Of a DNA stretch of 64,000 nucleotides, positions 42,681 to 51,982 are shown in pieces. The notes under the pieces are model-generated. The model was not told where the DNA came from, searched no databases, and saw only the letters and a program-made list of their open reading frames with translations. The stretch comes from Flavobacteriales bacterium (lineage in GTDB: Bacteria; Bacteroidota; Bacteroidia; Flavobacteriales_D; Crocinitomicaceae): the NCBI GenBank assembly GCA_013373595.1, contig JABXHO010000027.1, forward strand, positions 37,626 through 101,625, written 5' to 3'. The translations under genes were made by a program, and so were the position numbers. The first letter of the stretch is position 1. Each line of letters begins with the position of its first letter.

Positions 42681-44585
42681 ATGAAATCAACTTTACTGAT
42701 ACTACTAATACTTACTACAATCTCGTTTGGTCAGACAACCCTTAATGTTTATCCCGACTCACTGGAATCAAACGTTGGTTTGAAGTACACTCCCGGAGTT
42801 TTTTATGTACCGAAGACGGCAGAAGCACAAGCCGATTTTCTGGGGAATGGAATTCACCAAAATGCGATTCGAACGCATATTATAGAAAGCGCCCTCAACA
42901 ACACCACGAATTTAATCGACTGTATCGCATTTTTGGATGGAGTGAGTACAATCCTACAAGATTTATCGAATAAAACGGAGAAGTTGGTGTTCATCTTTGA
43001 AAAAATGCCTGCTTGGTTGAGTAGTTCTACAGATGGATCTCCTGCGCAGACACCTGGATGGTATGTATTGAACACAAAGCCTCCAGCAAATTATGCCGAT
43101 TGGAACAATATGGTGACCACCATTACGAATCGAATCGTGAATACCTACGGTATCAACAATGCCTATTTTGAAATTTGGAATGAGCCAGATCTTGGTTCGT
43201 GGACAGGAACGCAAGCGGAATTTTTTGAGTTGTATCAACATACGTACGATGCAATCAAATCGGGGAGTGCTGCAAATCCAGTGGGAGGACCCGCAACCAA
43301 TCATTGGGCAAAAAACATTTCTTATCAGCAACCCTATGGATATATCAACAATTCCATTGGTGATTTGTCGCTGATTGGAGAACTACTGGATTCCACAGCA
43401 GCATGGAACAAACCATTGGATTTCGTGTCTTGGCACAATTTCCATATTCAACATGAAACCAACAAAAATGCGATTGCCTACATCGCGCAAAAGTGTGCGT
43501 CGCTTGGGGTTTCAACTCCAGAGCTGATGGTGAGTGAGTGGAATACGCCTTCTCAGGTCAGAGAAACACCGCTTCAGCGTTCCTACTTTATCAAAAGTCA
43601 AATTGAAACGGCCAAGACCTCGCTCGAAAGTAATATGGTAGCAGCCTGGCAGGATTTTGAGCAGTCAACCAATGAGTTTCATAATGACTACGGAATGTTA
43701 AGTTATGGAAGCATTCACAAGCCGGCGTACAAAGTCATGCTTCTTTCCAATAAATTGAACGGATCTATTCTAGCTACGAATTCAAGCATACAATCGGATC
43801 GTGTTGCCACGCTTTCTTCGGATACCTTAAGTGTACTCATTACCAATTATGCTCCGCCCGCGTTTATCGGAGCTTTCGACTATCTATTTTTTGAACACCA
43901 ATTGAATTCGGACCAATTGGACGCAGCTGGATATATTGACATGTCCACAGGTAATGTGACTCATTTAGATTCCATTTTTCAGGGATTAATTACAATCAGT
44001 AGCACGGATGCTATCAGCACAGCGATCAATAATTCCATTCCGATTTACACTCATTATCAAAGTATCGAGACGAGTGATCGTGATTTCATCATTACGATTC
44101 CGGGAATCTCTGGGACACATTCAGGTCTGAGTTACGTGGTGGATTCAAAGGAGAATAATACACATTTTACGTATGACTCACTGCTTGTTCAGGGGTTAAC
44201 GCAAAACGACGCCATTGCGAATATTACGGCTGACCAATCGTTGGAAAGTTCTGCAATTACGCTCAATAATGGACAAATTAGCTTTTCAATGGAGCCGAAC
44301 TCAGTTCGCTTATTTCAATTCATTATCCCAGAATTGGTGAGTATAAATGAACTCGAAAAGGAAATTTTACTAGACGTGTATCCAAATCCTGTTTCGAAAG
44401 AATTGGCGGTAAAGAGTGATCAACCAATAGGAAAGGTTCAGCTATTGAGTGTAACAGGGGAGAAGCTCAATCAAGTCGAGGTTGATGAGACCAATTACTC
44501 AACGGATATGTCGACTTTTCCTTCGGGAATTTATTATTTACACTTTGTAGATTTGAATAAAACGGTCAAAGTCGTGCACTTATAG
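42681..44585 (+). CDS. T9SS-secreted GH39-like glycoside hydrolase
   Basis: A 634-residue exported enzyme from the ATG 42681 (signal peptide 1-17). The catalytic barrel (about 30-360) has the clan A motif YFEIWNEPD with the acid/base Glu168 and a second Glu286 in LMVSEWNTP as the probable nucleophile; spacing and motif fit GH39 beta-xylosidase-like enzymes. A beta-sandwich (about 360-550) follows, and the C-terminus (about 555-634) is a T9SS sorting domain with YPNPVSKELAV. It probably splits plant or algal glycosides outside the cell; the sugar is unknown. Confidence 0.82.
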   Translation: MKSTLLILLILTTISFGQTTLNVYPDSLESNVGLKYTPGVFYVPKTAEAQADFLGNGIHQNAIRTHIIESALNNTTNLIDCIAFLDGVSTILQDLSNKTEKLVFIFEKMPAWLSSSTDGSPAQTPGWYVLNTKPPANYADWNNMVTTITNRIVNTYGINNAYFEIWNEPDLGSWTGTQAEFFELYQHTYDAIKSGSAANPVGGPATNHWAKNISYQQPYGYINNSIGDLSLIGELLDSTAAWNKPLDFVSWHNFHIQHETNKNAIAYIAQKCASLGVSTPELMVSEWNTPSQVRETPLQRSYFIKSQIETAKTSLESNMVAAWQDFEQSTNEFHNDYGMLSYGSIHKPAYKVMLLSNKLNGSILATNSSIQSDRVATLSSDTLSVLITNYAPPAFIGAFDYLFFEHQLNSDQLDAAGYIDMSTGNVTHLDSIFQGLITISSTDAISTAINNSIPIYTHYQSIETSDRDFIITIPGISGTHSGLSYVVDSKENNTHFTYDSLLVQGLTQNDAIANITADQSLESSAITLNNGQISFSMEPNSVRLFQFIIPELVSINELEKEILLDVYPNPVSKELAVKSDQPIGKVQLLSVTGEKLNQVEVDETNYSTDMSTFPSGIYYLHFVDLNKTVKVVHL

Positions 44586-44654
44586 TTTAGCACTACTTGA
44601 GATGATTTCTAACCTTTTGGGATTGTTTTTCGTTGAGTTAGAAAAGCCTAATCG

Positions 44655-45293
44655 ATGCGAGTTTACCTTTTGTTTATTTCATTGCTCTTTACTGGGGCAT
44701 TATTTTCTCAAGAGAAAAAGGTGGAGATTGAGCGACTGTGGCTAAGTGCTAACTGTAGCTTTGCAAAGTATTATGAGTTCGGTGCACACGTTCAGATTTT
44801 TGAACAGCTTCTTTTAGGAGCGTATTTTCAAAACTTTAGGAGAAATGTGGGGCCAGGGATACCCAAAAAACCTCATGCTTTCTTGTATTCTCCGCACAGT
44901 TACAAGCAAGATCAAGTTGGTTCAATTTCTTTGATGGTTGGTTTTGCGAGTCCAACACCGCACGGTGTTATGCTATCGTTTCTGGTGGGACCTTCTTTTA
45001 ATAAGTGTACTACAAATTCTGATTTTGAAGTGACTTACTCAAGTAATAGTGCCTCTAATTATAGTTATCCAGTTGCAGTCAGTAGCACAGTAACGGAACA
45101 ATACAGAATTGGGTTGAATTACAAAGCAACACTTTCATTTATAAAAGAGAATAGTCTTTGTTTCAATGTTGGATTGGCTGGAAATCACAACGGAATAGAT
45201 AATTATTACCGTTTCATTTTTGGGTTGGGCTTAGGTGATTTTGGGCGAAAAAAACGGATGTCAAAATACACAAAGGTGATTGTGGAAGACTGA
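44655..45293 (+). CDS. Exported outer-membrane-like protein, unknown function
   Basis: A 212-residue protein with a signal peptide (MRVYLLFISLLFTGALFSQ). The rest alternates polar and hydrophobic residues with Gly and aromatic residues, as in an eight-stranded outer-membrane beta-barrel. No family is assigned. Its stop codon forms part of a bidirectional terminator stem. Confidence 0.6.
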   Translation: MRVYLLFISLLFTGALFSQEKKVEIERLWLSANCSFAKYYEFGAHVQIFEQLLLGAYFQNFRRNVGPGIPKKPHAFLYSPHSYKQDQVGSISLMVGFASPTPHGVMLSFLVGPSFNKCTTNSDFEVTYSSNSASNYSYPVAVSSTVTEQYRIGLNYKATLSFIKENSLCFNVGLAGNHNGIDNYYRFIFGLGLGDFGRKKRMSKYTKVIVED

Positions 45294-45325
45294 AAAATCC
45301 GCCCAAGATGAGCGGATTTTTGTTT
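45293..45325. terminator. Bidirectional terminator between two convergent genes
   Basis: AAAAATCCGC / GCGGATTTTT (45293-45302 and 45312-45321) is a 10-bp stem with a 9-nt loop, with T-runs on both strands. It overlaps the last base of the upstream stop codon and can serve the OMP gene from the other side. Confidence 0.85.
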
Positions 45326-45331
45326 TTCTAG

Positions 45332-45931
45332 TTACAGTCGGGGTCGTCCACTGAAGTTCAGCAATAGTGATACGTTATGAAACTTTAAGTCTTGAACCGA
45401 ATTTGATTCAGTAATGTTCATCAATCCAATTGAGTAACGAAGCTCTGGCGCAATTCTTATCTTCTTTCCGAGCGGAACATCCCAGCCAACACCTAAGTCG
45501 ATGGCAACATCTTGTCGCGTTGGAAGCGTAGCATTGTTGCGCGCAAGTGGAATTTTTAGATTGGGACCAGCAATAAAATACGGACTAAATCCTCTTTTCT
45601 TTGTTTTTACTTTGAGATGCCCTAACAACTCTAAATCGACTGGATTGATGGCAAATTCTTGATTCCCATCCCAAAACGTTGAAGTATTGAAGGAAAGTTC
45701 TGCCTTTGGATCGATTGAGATACGCTCTGAAAAAGCAAAGCTACTGATCAATCCCATTCGGAAACCGGTTCCGTTTTGAATGCTTCCTCCACCGTTGGAG
45801 TTGTCCAAAAGCGCATTCGCATGGTTAATTCCCACGTTGAATCCTTTTGTGAATCGCTTCTTTTCTGTGTCTTGTGCGCTCACCATTCCTGCTAAAAGAA
45901 AAGCTGCGGCAAATACAATCATCTTTTTCAT
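45332..45931 (-). CDS. Outer-membrane beta-barrel protein (porin-like)
   Basis: A 199-residue protein from the ATG at 45931 (signal peptide MKKMIVFAAAFLLAGMVSAQ). The body is of the outer-membrane beta-barrel type: alternating residues, GFNVGINHANAL at the start of the barrel, GFRMGLISSFAFSERISIDPKAELSF, and an aromatic C-terminal strand (HNVSLLLNFSGR). No specific substrate can be named. Confidence 0.8.
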   Translation of the reverse strand: MKKMIVFAAAFLLAGMVSAQDTEKKRFTKGFNVGINHANALLDNSNGGGSIQNGTGFRMGLISSFAFSERISIDPKAELSFNTSTFWDGNQEFAINPVDLELLGHLKVKTKKRGFSPYFIAGPNLKIPLARNNATLPTRQDVAIDLGVGWDVPLGKKIRIAPELRYSIGLMNITESNSVQDLKFHNVSLLLNFSGRPRL

Positions 45932-46060
45932 ATCGATCATTTTATGAAGGAAGTTTTCTATCTATATATTGAACGAATGCCGAAACGTTACTCAATATGA
46001 TTGTAAAGTATCCAAGTTTCATTCCAAACGACGATAACGAGAGTTCAGAAAGCGATTGCC

Positions 46061-46156
46061 GCGTTAGGGGGAGCAACGAAAATCCTTTTGTTCACAAAAG
46101 ATTGAAGTGAATGACCCGACCTTGATCGACGTCAGGAGGATCGAGGGAACGCCCAA
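46061..46156 (-). repeat. Dispersed structured repeat, copy B
   Basis: On the minus strand the element reads TTGGGCGTTCCC ... GGTCGGG ... AATCTTTTG-tgaa-CAAAAGGATT ... CCCCCTAACGC. The hairpin (46081-46103 on plus) has a 9-bp stem with one bulged base. Copy A (16261-16340) has the same order and the same bulge; the first base pair of the stem is T-A in A and A-T in B, a compensatory change. It starts 10 nt after the stop of the VOC gene. The gap on its left (45941-46060) holds nothing further. Confidence 0.65.
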
Positions 46157-46165
46157 CGAAAATGC

Positions 46166-46834
46166 TCAACCTAGATGAATGATTTCATCTTTTTCAAATC
46201 GGATGTGATGGTCTTTTTGTTCGTTTGTAAAACGCAATTCAAAACCGGAAGAATGTGCGGTATCTCCAGTTGGGAACCAATCTTTGATGTTTTTGTTGAC
46301 GCAAATAAACAAACCATGATCGTCTCCCATTGCTAGAAAACGGTCAAAATCTCCGCTAAACCGCGTAATGCTGCTTAGTGCGTTCAACTGTTGATATTTC
46401 GCTTCGATGTTCAGCGTTGGTAAACCAATTTCGGAAATGTTTAGTAGTTGAGACGCATCAAATGGATGATCCGAAGGATTGTTCAAGTTTTTTCGCGCAA
46501 TGAACTCCACAATGTTCCGATCCTCATCGTAAAAATACATGGCCTTGGCATTCCAGAAAGCAAAATCGTGTATCTCGATATCGTCGTCTTTCAAGATTTC
46601 AACGCGTTGTTTGAGCCAATCAAGCGCTTCCTGTTCTTTATTTGACGGGATGTTGATGGCAAAATGATAGGGTGTTGCATTTTCCCGCGCAACAATGGTG
46701 AGTATTGAATCTCCTATTTGGATTGAGGCCTGTGTTTCTGACTGTTCGATGCAATTTAGTTGAAGCGTGGACGTGTAAAACGCGACTTGTTTCTCCAATT
46801 CCTTGCTGTAGATGGTTAATTCTTTGATATGCAT
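46166..46834 (-). CDS. VOC-family (glyoxalase/bleomycin-resistance) protein
   Basis: A 222-residue protein with a VOC module in the first 110 residues (HIKELTIYSKELEKQVAFYTSTLQL, DLRxx-like FAINIPSNKEQEALDWLKQR, FYDEDRNIVEFIARK) and a second, more divergent VOC half (about 125-222; LLNISEIGLPTLN..., LRFT). This is the CatE/2,3-dioxygenase-like layout. It may act as a glyoxalase, dioxygenase or resistance protein; the substrate is not evident. The gene follows the 140-residue VOC gene with an 11-nt gap, so the two are co-transcribed. Confidence 0.78.
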   Translation of the reverse strand: MHIKELTIYSKELEKQVAFYTSTLQLNCIEQSETQASIQIGDSILTIVARENATPYHFAINIPSNKEQEALDWLKQRVEILKDDDIEIHDFAFWNAKAMYFYDEDRNIVEFIARKNLNNPSDHPFDASQLLNISEIGLPTLNIEAKYQQLNALSSITRFSGDFDRFLAMGDDHGLFICVNKNIKDWFPTGDTAHSSGFELRFTNEQKDHHIRFEKDEIIHLG

Positions 46835-46845
46835 AGTACATTGAT

Positions 46846-47268
46846 TTAGGCGTTGTAAAAGTTGCGTTCTTTGATGTCTTCTGAAAGGTATTGAACAAAC
46901 TCAAATTCATTTCCATCTGCATCGAAAAAATAATCGCGAATACGGAATTCTTCTACTTGTTTAGGGTACGATCTTTTATACCCCGCAGCCAATAGTTGCT
47001 CGGAAATTTCTGCTAGATCTTCCACGACGAATCCTATGTGATTAAATCCTGACGTCGAATAGTTCTTTTCGTTATGTATTTCTTCAACCGCTTCATTGAT
47101 GGCAATATACGTGGTGTCATTTCCCAAGTGAATCCATTTTCTGCCGTCGGAATCTCCACCTCCTCGAATGATGAAATCGGGGAAAGCGCTTTGAAAAAAG
47201 TGAATGGATTGATCCAAGTTATTTACGGTCATATTTGCGTGTTCGAGGTATATTTTTTGTGTCTTCAT
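46846..47268 (-). CDS. VOC-family protein
   Basis: A 140-residue single-domain VOC protein: YLEHANMTVNNLDQSIHFFQSAF at the start, HIGFVVEDLAEISEQLLAAGYK in the middle and the metal-site phrase FRIRDYFFDADGNEFEFVQYLSE at the end. Such proteins bind a divalent metal and catalyse isomerisation, dioxygenation or epoxide opening. It is the first gene of a two-gene VOC unit. A near-consensus -7 (CAACTTTG on minus, 47290-47297) lies upstream. Confidence 0.83.
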   Translation of the reverse strand: MKTQKIYLEHANMTVNNLDQSIHFFQSAFPDFIIRGGGDSDGRKWIHLGNDTTYIAINEAVEEIHNEKNYSTSGFNHIGFVVEDLAEISEQLLAAGYKRSYPKQVEEFRIRDYFFDADGNEFEFVQYLSEDIKERNFYNA

Positions 47269-47429
47269 GTATTTGTTTTTTAGGTTAAAACAAAGTTGAC
47301 GGATTCTTTTAATAGTTTAAATCGATAATTATTAACTATCAATAAATACATTCTATATTCATTTTCGTGAATTTGGGCACGCTTCCATATGGAGAATGAT
47401 TAATTTAATACAAACAAATTCTAAAAAGT

Positions 47430-48371
47430 ATGAACGAGATAGACCTACCCATTGTGCCCATTATATTAGGAGTCCTTGGAGTAATATTAATTTTTAAAGC
47501 CGTGATAATGGTCACGGAGCAAACTGCCTACATCATCGAACGATTTGGTAAGTTTCAGCGGGTGGCTCACTCTGGATTGGGCTTCATTATTCCTTTTGTG
47601 GACCGAAAAGCCGCTGTGATGAACCTACGTGTACAGCAATTGGATGTTTCCATTGAGACAAAAACGATGGATGATGTATTCGTGAACCTCCAAGTTTCGG
47701 TACAGTTTTCGGTGGGGCGTGCAATGGTGAAGGAAGCGTATTACTCGATGGATAATGCGAAGAACCAAATTGCATCCTATGTGTTTGATGATGTGCGTGC
47801 CGAGGTTCCAAAGTTGGAGTTGGATGATGTCTTTGCCAAAAAAGATGATATTGCGATTGCTGTTCAAAAGAACATTGCTTCTTCGATGGAGCAGTACGGA
47901 TACAATATTATTCGAGCGTTGATTACCGATATCGATCCAGATCACAAAGTGAAGGAGTCGATGAACCGAATTAATGCTGCGAAACGTGAGCGTGAAGCTG
48001 CATTGGAAGAAGCCGAAGCAAAGAAGATTCGCATTGTGAAGGAAGCGGAAGCGGAAGCAGAATCGAAGCGTTTATCTGGAGAAGGAATTGCGCAACAGCG
48101 TTTGGAAATTGTGCGTGGATTTAAGGAATCGGTAGAAGATTTCAAGAAGTCGTTGGATAATGTAACGCACGAGGAAATCATGCAATTTGTATTGATGACG
48201 CAGTATTTTGACACGATCAAAGACATCGGTGCGAACTCGAAGAATTCGTCTATTTTGATGCCTCACTCGCCAGGTGGAATGAAAGATTTCCAGGATCAAA
48301 TCATTAGAGGAACCTATGTTGGTCAACAAATGAATGAACATATCAATGAAGGTGACGATTCGAATGACTAG
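47430..48371 (+). CDS. SPFH/Band 7 (paraslipin-like) membrane protein
   Basis: A 313-residue SPFH-domain protein with an N-terminal membrane helix (8-27), the band-7 start EQTAYIIERFGKFQRVAHSGLGFIIPFVDR, the SPFH core to about 190 and a coiled-coil tail rich in Glu/Ala/Lys (KEREAALEEAEAKK..., EAEAEAES). It assembles into membrane rings and organises lipid microdomains or assists protein quality control; in some bacteria it pairs with an NfeD protein, which is not seen next to it. A terminator follows. Confidence 0.92.
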   Translation: MNEIDLPIVPIILGVLGVILIFKAVIMVTEQTAYIIERFGKFQRVAHSGLGFIIPFVDRKAAVMNLRVQQLDVSIETKTMDDVFVNLQVSVQFSVGRAMVKEAYYSMDNAKNQIASYVFDDVRAEVPKLELDDVFAKKDDIAIAVQKNIASSMEQYGYNIIRALITDIDPDHKVKESMNRINAAKREREAALEEAEAKKIRIVKEAEAEAESKRLSGEGIAQQRLEIVRGFKESVEDFKKSLDNVTHEEIMQFVLMTQYFDTIKDIGANSKNSSILMPHSPGGMKDFQDQIIRGTYVGQQMNEHINEGDDSND

Positions 48372-48403
48372 TCATTTTGAGAAATGAATGAAGAATATTC
48401 ATG

Positions 48404-48433
48404 AGGTCTCGGTAGTTATCGAGACCTTTTTTT
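48404..48433 (+). terminator. Rho-independent terminator of the SPFH gene
   Basis: An 8-bp stem AGGTCTCG (48404-48411) / CGAGACCT (48420-48427) with an 8-nt loop and a T-run of at least six. Confidence 0.85.
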
Positions 48434-48444
48434 GTAGGCTGATT

Positions 48445-48873
48445 TTAATCTGAAACGACAAAGGTGAGTTGTTTCTCTTCCATTTGAATTAAAGAAAGTT
48501 GAAGCGCGTTGAAATGAAGTAGTATTTGTTCTTCGTTGCCGATAATTTTCCAGGTTGAGTATGTGCGCCACTTCAGATTCGAAATAGCTTCCCACGTTGT
48601 GACATTTCCGCAACTCAGTGGAGGAGTTTGTGGAGAATGTACTGATCCATCTGAATAGAATCGAAATGGACGCTGCTTTTTGAATTTTAGCCTTTTGGGA
48701 ACTTTGTTGAAGATTACTGTGTCTCCTTTCTGATATTTGATGCTGTCCGTTAATTCAAAGTTGATAAACTCAACAAGCCAGTTGCCATGTGTGATTGATG
48801 CTTCGAAGTTATCTGTTTGAGCTATTGATCTGAAGGTGAGCAGGAATATCGTGATAGGAACAATTATTCGCAT
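48445..48873 (-). CDS. Exported protein, unknown function
   Basis: A 142-residue product from the ATG at 48873, which starts a signal peptide (MRIIVPITIFLLTFRSIAQ). The mature part is a lipocalin-like or beta-type domain (ASITHGNWLVEFINFELTDS, LKFKKQRPFRFYSDGSVH) similar in style to small Bacteroidota envelope proteins. It lies 31 nt after the stop of the preceding TonB-domain-like gene in the same direction, so it is probably its operon partner. Confidence 0.65.
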   Translation of the reverse strand: MRIIVPITIFLLTFRSIAQTDNFEASITHGNWLVEFINFELTDSIKYQKGDTVIFNKVPKRLKFKKQRPFRFYSDGSVHSPQTPPLSCGNVTTWEAISNLKWRTYSTWKIIGNEEQILLHFNALQLSLIQMEEKQLTFVVSD

Positions 48874-48904
48874 AAATACATTTTTACTCTTATAATGCTG
48901 TTGG

Positions 48905-49606
48905 TTACATGCCAAGATCGTGATCTATCACTACAGGAAATTGTAATGTTCGTTTGTATTGTTTGTCACAGATGGGTGTTTTTCTCTCTGGAATTAGTCT
49001 CACCAGTCGAATAATTTCTTGATTCAGATGATGGTCGGAACTTTCCACGATTTCCACTTGAAGGGGCTTGCCAGTGGGATTAAACGTCGCTTGAACTAGA
49101 AACTCTACCTTAAAACCATAGTCGCCATACCAATAAGGTAATTGAAGATATTTGTTGATAATGCTTTCTTCTAAAAAGTTAGAAACTTCATTCGTTGTAG
49201 AAAAGCACTGTACGCTGTCAGGGGCTTCTGTTAGAAGACTTAATTTTTTTTCTTCATCCGCTTTGATCATCTTTTCGTATTCTTCTGATGGGTAAAGTTT
49301 GAAGGTTATTTTGATGTTTTTATCTTCTCGAAGGTATCGTTCCCTTACTTGAAATTCGTACTTGCCGCAAGCAAAGTCAAAACTGTATTTGATAAAGTGC
49401 TTTGCTTTGAATTTAAAATCAATTTCCCCTTTAGAATTCGTGGTGAACTCCTTCTTCCAATCCAAGTTTGTAATACGCACAGTTACTCTCTCGTTCGCGA
49501 TGACTTCATTTGTGTAACCATCCACAAAGGTGAGTTGCATATTGTATTTTCCAGCATAGCTCGAGAAGCTCAGTATCAAAAGAACTACTAAGATTAGATG
49601 TTTCAT
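48905..49606 (-). CDS. Exported protein with TonB-C-like domain
   Basis: A 233-residue protein with a signal peptide (MKHLILVVLLILSFSSYAG). The first half is an Ig-like or carboxypeptidase-regulatory-like beta domain (YNMQLTFVDGYTNEVIANERVTVRI); the second half resembles a TonB C-terminal domain (GDYGFKVEFLVQATFNPTGKPLQVEIVESSDHHLNQEIIRLVRLIP). There is no N-terminal membrane anchor, so it is not a classical TonB and may be a periplasmic protein using the same fold. Function unknown. Confidence 0.68.
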   Translation of the reverse strand: MKHLILVVLLILSFSSYAGKYNMQLTFVDGYTNEVIANERVTVRITNLDWKKEFTTNSKGEIDFKFKAKHFIKYSFDFACGKYEFQVRERYLREDKNIKITFKLYPSEEYEKMIKADEEKKLSLLTEAPDSVQCFSTTNEVSNFLEESIINKYLQLPYWYGDYGFKVEFLVQATFNPTGKPLQVEIVESSDHHLNQEIIRLVRLIPERKTPICDKQYKRTLQFPVVIDHDLGM

Positions 49607-49659
49607 AGTTTGATTTGGTTTAGGATGTTTGGTGTTGGTTAGCTTCGGATGAAGTATGT

Positions 49660-50616
49660 CTATTTAAACAAAGGCGTAATCACACGTCCATCCGAAGTGG
49701 GCATCTCGAAATTCATCAAGTGCGCAATTGTCGCAGAAATGTCAATCTGCTCGTACTCCTCCGTTACAACTTCTCCTTGCTTGAAGTCGGGGCCAAGACC
49801 AATCATGTAAATCTTTCGACAGCCTTCGCAACGGTCTCCATGACTTACAAATCCGTCTTTGTGTCCATCGAGATGACGTCCGTGATCGTTCGTAATAATC
49901 AAGGTTGTGTTGTCTTTGTAGTGTTTACTGTTTTGGATGAATTTCCACAATTTGTAAGCATACTTATCGGTACGTTCAATCGCTCCGAGGTAATTCGGCC
50001 AGTCATTGGAATGTCCACGCGTGTCTACTTCTAACAAGTTGATGAGCATCATGCTCGGCTGTTCTGTTTTTAGTTTTTCGAGCACCACATCCCATGTGAA
50101 TTTATCCGCTACGTACTCACTTCCATTTCCGCGAGGTCCACAATAATCGGACGGCATGTAACTATGAAACCATCCTTTTTTTCGGGCGTTAGCAAGAATA
50201 TTCAGTTTCCCTTTACTTGCAATAATCCACGCCTTTTCCTTCGGAATCTTTTTCTCTTTCAAGTAATATTGAAAAAAGGATGGGTATTTCGGAAGTTCGG
50301 TACCGTCGTTACGTATGCTCTGGTAAACACCCGTTGTAATCGCTGTGTGACCTGAATTCGTATTCGTTTTTCCATTATTTCTAAAATTGGTAAATAAAAC
50401 ACCTTGTGGCGCCAAATCTTTGGCGAGGTGTGGAATATACTGGCAGGTACTATCGCCAAAGGTTTCGGAGAAACGAGGACCATCAATTACGAGTACAATC
50501 ACATTTTTTGTGCGAAAGTCTTTCTTTGGAGGTTTTACTTCAGTATCACATGTTGTTACAATCGAAGATGACAGCAACAAGAGCGCTACGAGTCCCGTAA
50601 ATGTGAGCAGTTTCAT
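49660..50616 (-). CDS. Alkaline-phosphatase/phosphodiesterase-like lipoprotein
   Basis: A 318-residue product from the ATG at 50616, with a probable lipoprotein-like signal (SSSIVTTCD). It belongs to the alkaline phosphatase superfamily, with a metal-binding start NVIVLVIDGPRFSETFG, the nucleophile Thr in NSGHTAITTGVY and the metal-binding His/Asp in NDHGRHLDGHKDGFVSHGD. This set fits a nucleotide pyrophosphatase/phosphodiesterase or sulfatase-like hydrolase, probably periplasmic. It follows menB with 9 nt between them, so both may share a message although the roles are unrelated. Confidence 0.78.
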   Translation of the reverse strand: MKLLTFTGLVALLLLSSSIVTTCDTEVKPPKKDFRTKNVIVLVIDGPRFSETFGDSTCQYIPHLAKDLAPQGVLFTNFRNNGKTNTNSGHTAITTGVYQSIRNDGTELPKYPSFFQYYLKEKKIPKEKAWIIASKGKLNILANARKKGWFHSYMPSDYCGPRGNGSEYVADKFTWDVVLEKLKTEQPSMMLINLLEVDTRGHSNDWPNYLGAIERTDKYAYKLWKFIQNSKHYKDNTTLIITNDHGRHLDGHKDGFVSHGDRCEGCRKIYMIGLGPDFKQGEVVTEEYEQIDISATIAHLMNFEMPTSDGRVITPLFK

Positions 50617-50625
50617 ACGATTCAA

Positions 50626-51468
50626 TTATGGAAATTTAGGAAACTTTCCGAAGTTGGGTTTGCGTTTCTCTAAAAATGCATCACGTCCTTCTTCTGCCTC
50701 GTCGGTTGCGTACGCCAATCGCGTAGCTTCTCCCGCGTATACTTGTTGTCCAACCAATCCGTCATCGATTAAATTGAATCCGAATTTTAGCATTTTGATG
50801 GCAGTCGGGCTTTTCGTCATAATGCGTTGTCCCCATTCGTAGCCCGTTTGATCAAGCTCTTCATGTGGCACAACTTTGTTCACCATTCCCATTTCGTAGG
50901 CTTCCTGAGCCGTGTATTCCATTTCTAAAAAGAAGATTTCACGTGCACGCTTTTGTCCAACTTGTCGTGCAAGATAAGCTGATCCAAACCCTCCGTCGAA
51001 ACTAGCAACATTCGCATCAGACTGCATGAAAATCGCATGTTCTTTACTCGCAATGGTTAAATCGCAAACAACATGTAAACTGTGTCCGCCGCCCACGGCC
51101 CAACCTGGAACGAGTGCAATGACTACTTTGTTCATGAAACGAATTTGGCGCTGAACGTCCAAAATGTTGAATTTATTCACTCCGTCAGCGTAGGCATATC
51201 CGCGTTTTGCGCGAACACGTTGATCGCCACCCGAACAAAATGCCCAACCTCCGTCTTTTGGAGAAGGACCTTCACCTGTGATGAGTACCACACCAATTTC
51301 TTGACTTTCGTGACAAATGATCAAAGCTTCCAGCAGTTCATCGACCGTTTTCGGGCGAAATGCATTTCGAACTTCTGGTCGGTTAAACGCAATGCGCGCC
51401 ACGCCATCTGCTTGTTTGAATGTAATGTCCTCGTATTCCTTTATTGTTTGCCAGTTGGGTTTGCTCAT
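50626..51468 (-). CDS. menB: 1,4-Dihydroxy-2-naphthoyl-CoA synthase
   Basis: A 280-residue crotonase-fold enzyme with the MenB-specific phrases [55 protein letters not shown] and [23 protein letters not shown]. It closes the naphthoate ring in menaquinone (vitamin K2) biosynthesis. Length and motifs are normal. Other men genes are outside this window. A -7 element (51488-51495) lies upstream. Confidence 0.96.
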   Translation of the reverse strand: MSKPNWQTIKEYEDITFKQADGVARIAFNRPEVRNAFRPKTVDELLEALIICHESQEIGVVLITGEGPSPKDGGWAFCSGGDQRVRAKRGYAYADGVNKFNILDVQRQIRFMNKVVIALVPGWAVGGGHSLHVVCDLTIASKEHAIFMQSDANVASFDGGFGSAYLARQVGQKRAREIFFLEMEYTAQEAYEMGMVNKVVPHEELDQTGYEWGQRIMTKSPTAIKMLKFGFNLIDDGLVGQQVYAGEATRLAYATDEAEEGRDAFLEKRKPNFGKFPKFP

Positions 51469-51487
51469 CTTCAGATATTTTGATGAT

Positions 51488-51495
51488 CAAAAATA
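51488..51495 (-). promoter_or_regulatory. -7 element of menB
   Basis: TATTTTTG on the minus strand, 20 nt before the ATG. A clear -33 TTTG is not seen at the expected distance. Confidence 0.38.
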
Positions 51496-51570
51496 CAAGG
51501 AATTTTGCAGGAAGAGAATGGATTTTTTAATTCATCCATGGGATAAGACGAAGCAGATTGCTTTTTACGC

Positions 51571-51981
51571 CTATTTTTTCAAAAAATAATCCACTGCCAA
51601 TTCGTACGAAACCAAGCCAAAACCAAAAATGCATCCCTCCACAACAGGGGAGAGTAGAGAGGTATGTCTGAATTCCTCACGAGCCGTAATATTGGAAATG
51701 TGCACTTCTACCACAGGCACTTTGATCGCTTTTATGCAATCGCGCAAGGCAACACTCGTATGTGTATAGCCGCCTGCGTTCATAATGATTCCATCATGAT
51801 CGGACTTTTGGAGAGCATTGATGAGTTCTCCTTCTACATTTGATTGGAAATAGGATAAATCTGCACTCGAACGCGCATTTAAGTCCTCGAAATAATCATC
51901 AAATGATTGATTCCCGTAGATTTCGTTCTCGCGTTGACCAATTAAATTTAAATTTGGTCCATTAATAATCAATAATCGCAT
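51571..51981 (-). CDS. aroQ: Type II 3-dehydroquinate dehydratase
   Basis: A 136-residue AroQ with the family start LLIINGPNLNLIGQRENEIYG (the conserved NGPNLN and the catalytic Tyr), the segment IMNAGGYTHTSVALRDCI with the active-site Asn and His and VEVHISNITAREEFRHTSL at the end. It converts 3-dehydroquinate to 3-dehydroshikimate in the shikimate pathway. Its ATG and the GTG start of xerD are separated by a single base and diverge. Confidence 0.96.
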   Translation of the reverse strand: MRLLIINGPNLNLIGQRENEIYGNQSFDDYFEDLNARSSADLSYFQSNVEGELINALQKSDHDGIIMNAGGYTHTSVALRDCIKAIKVPVVEVHISNITAREEFRHTSLLSPVVEGCIFGFGLVSYELAVDYFLKK

Positions 51982-51982
51982 A

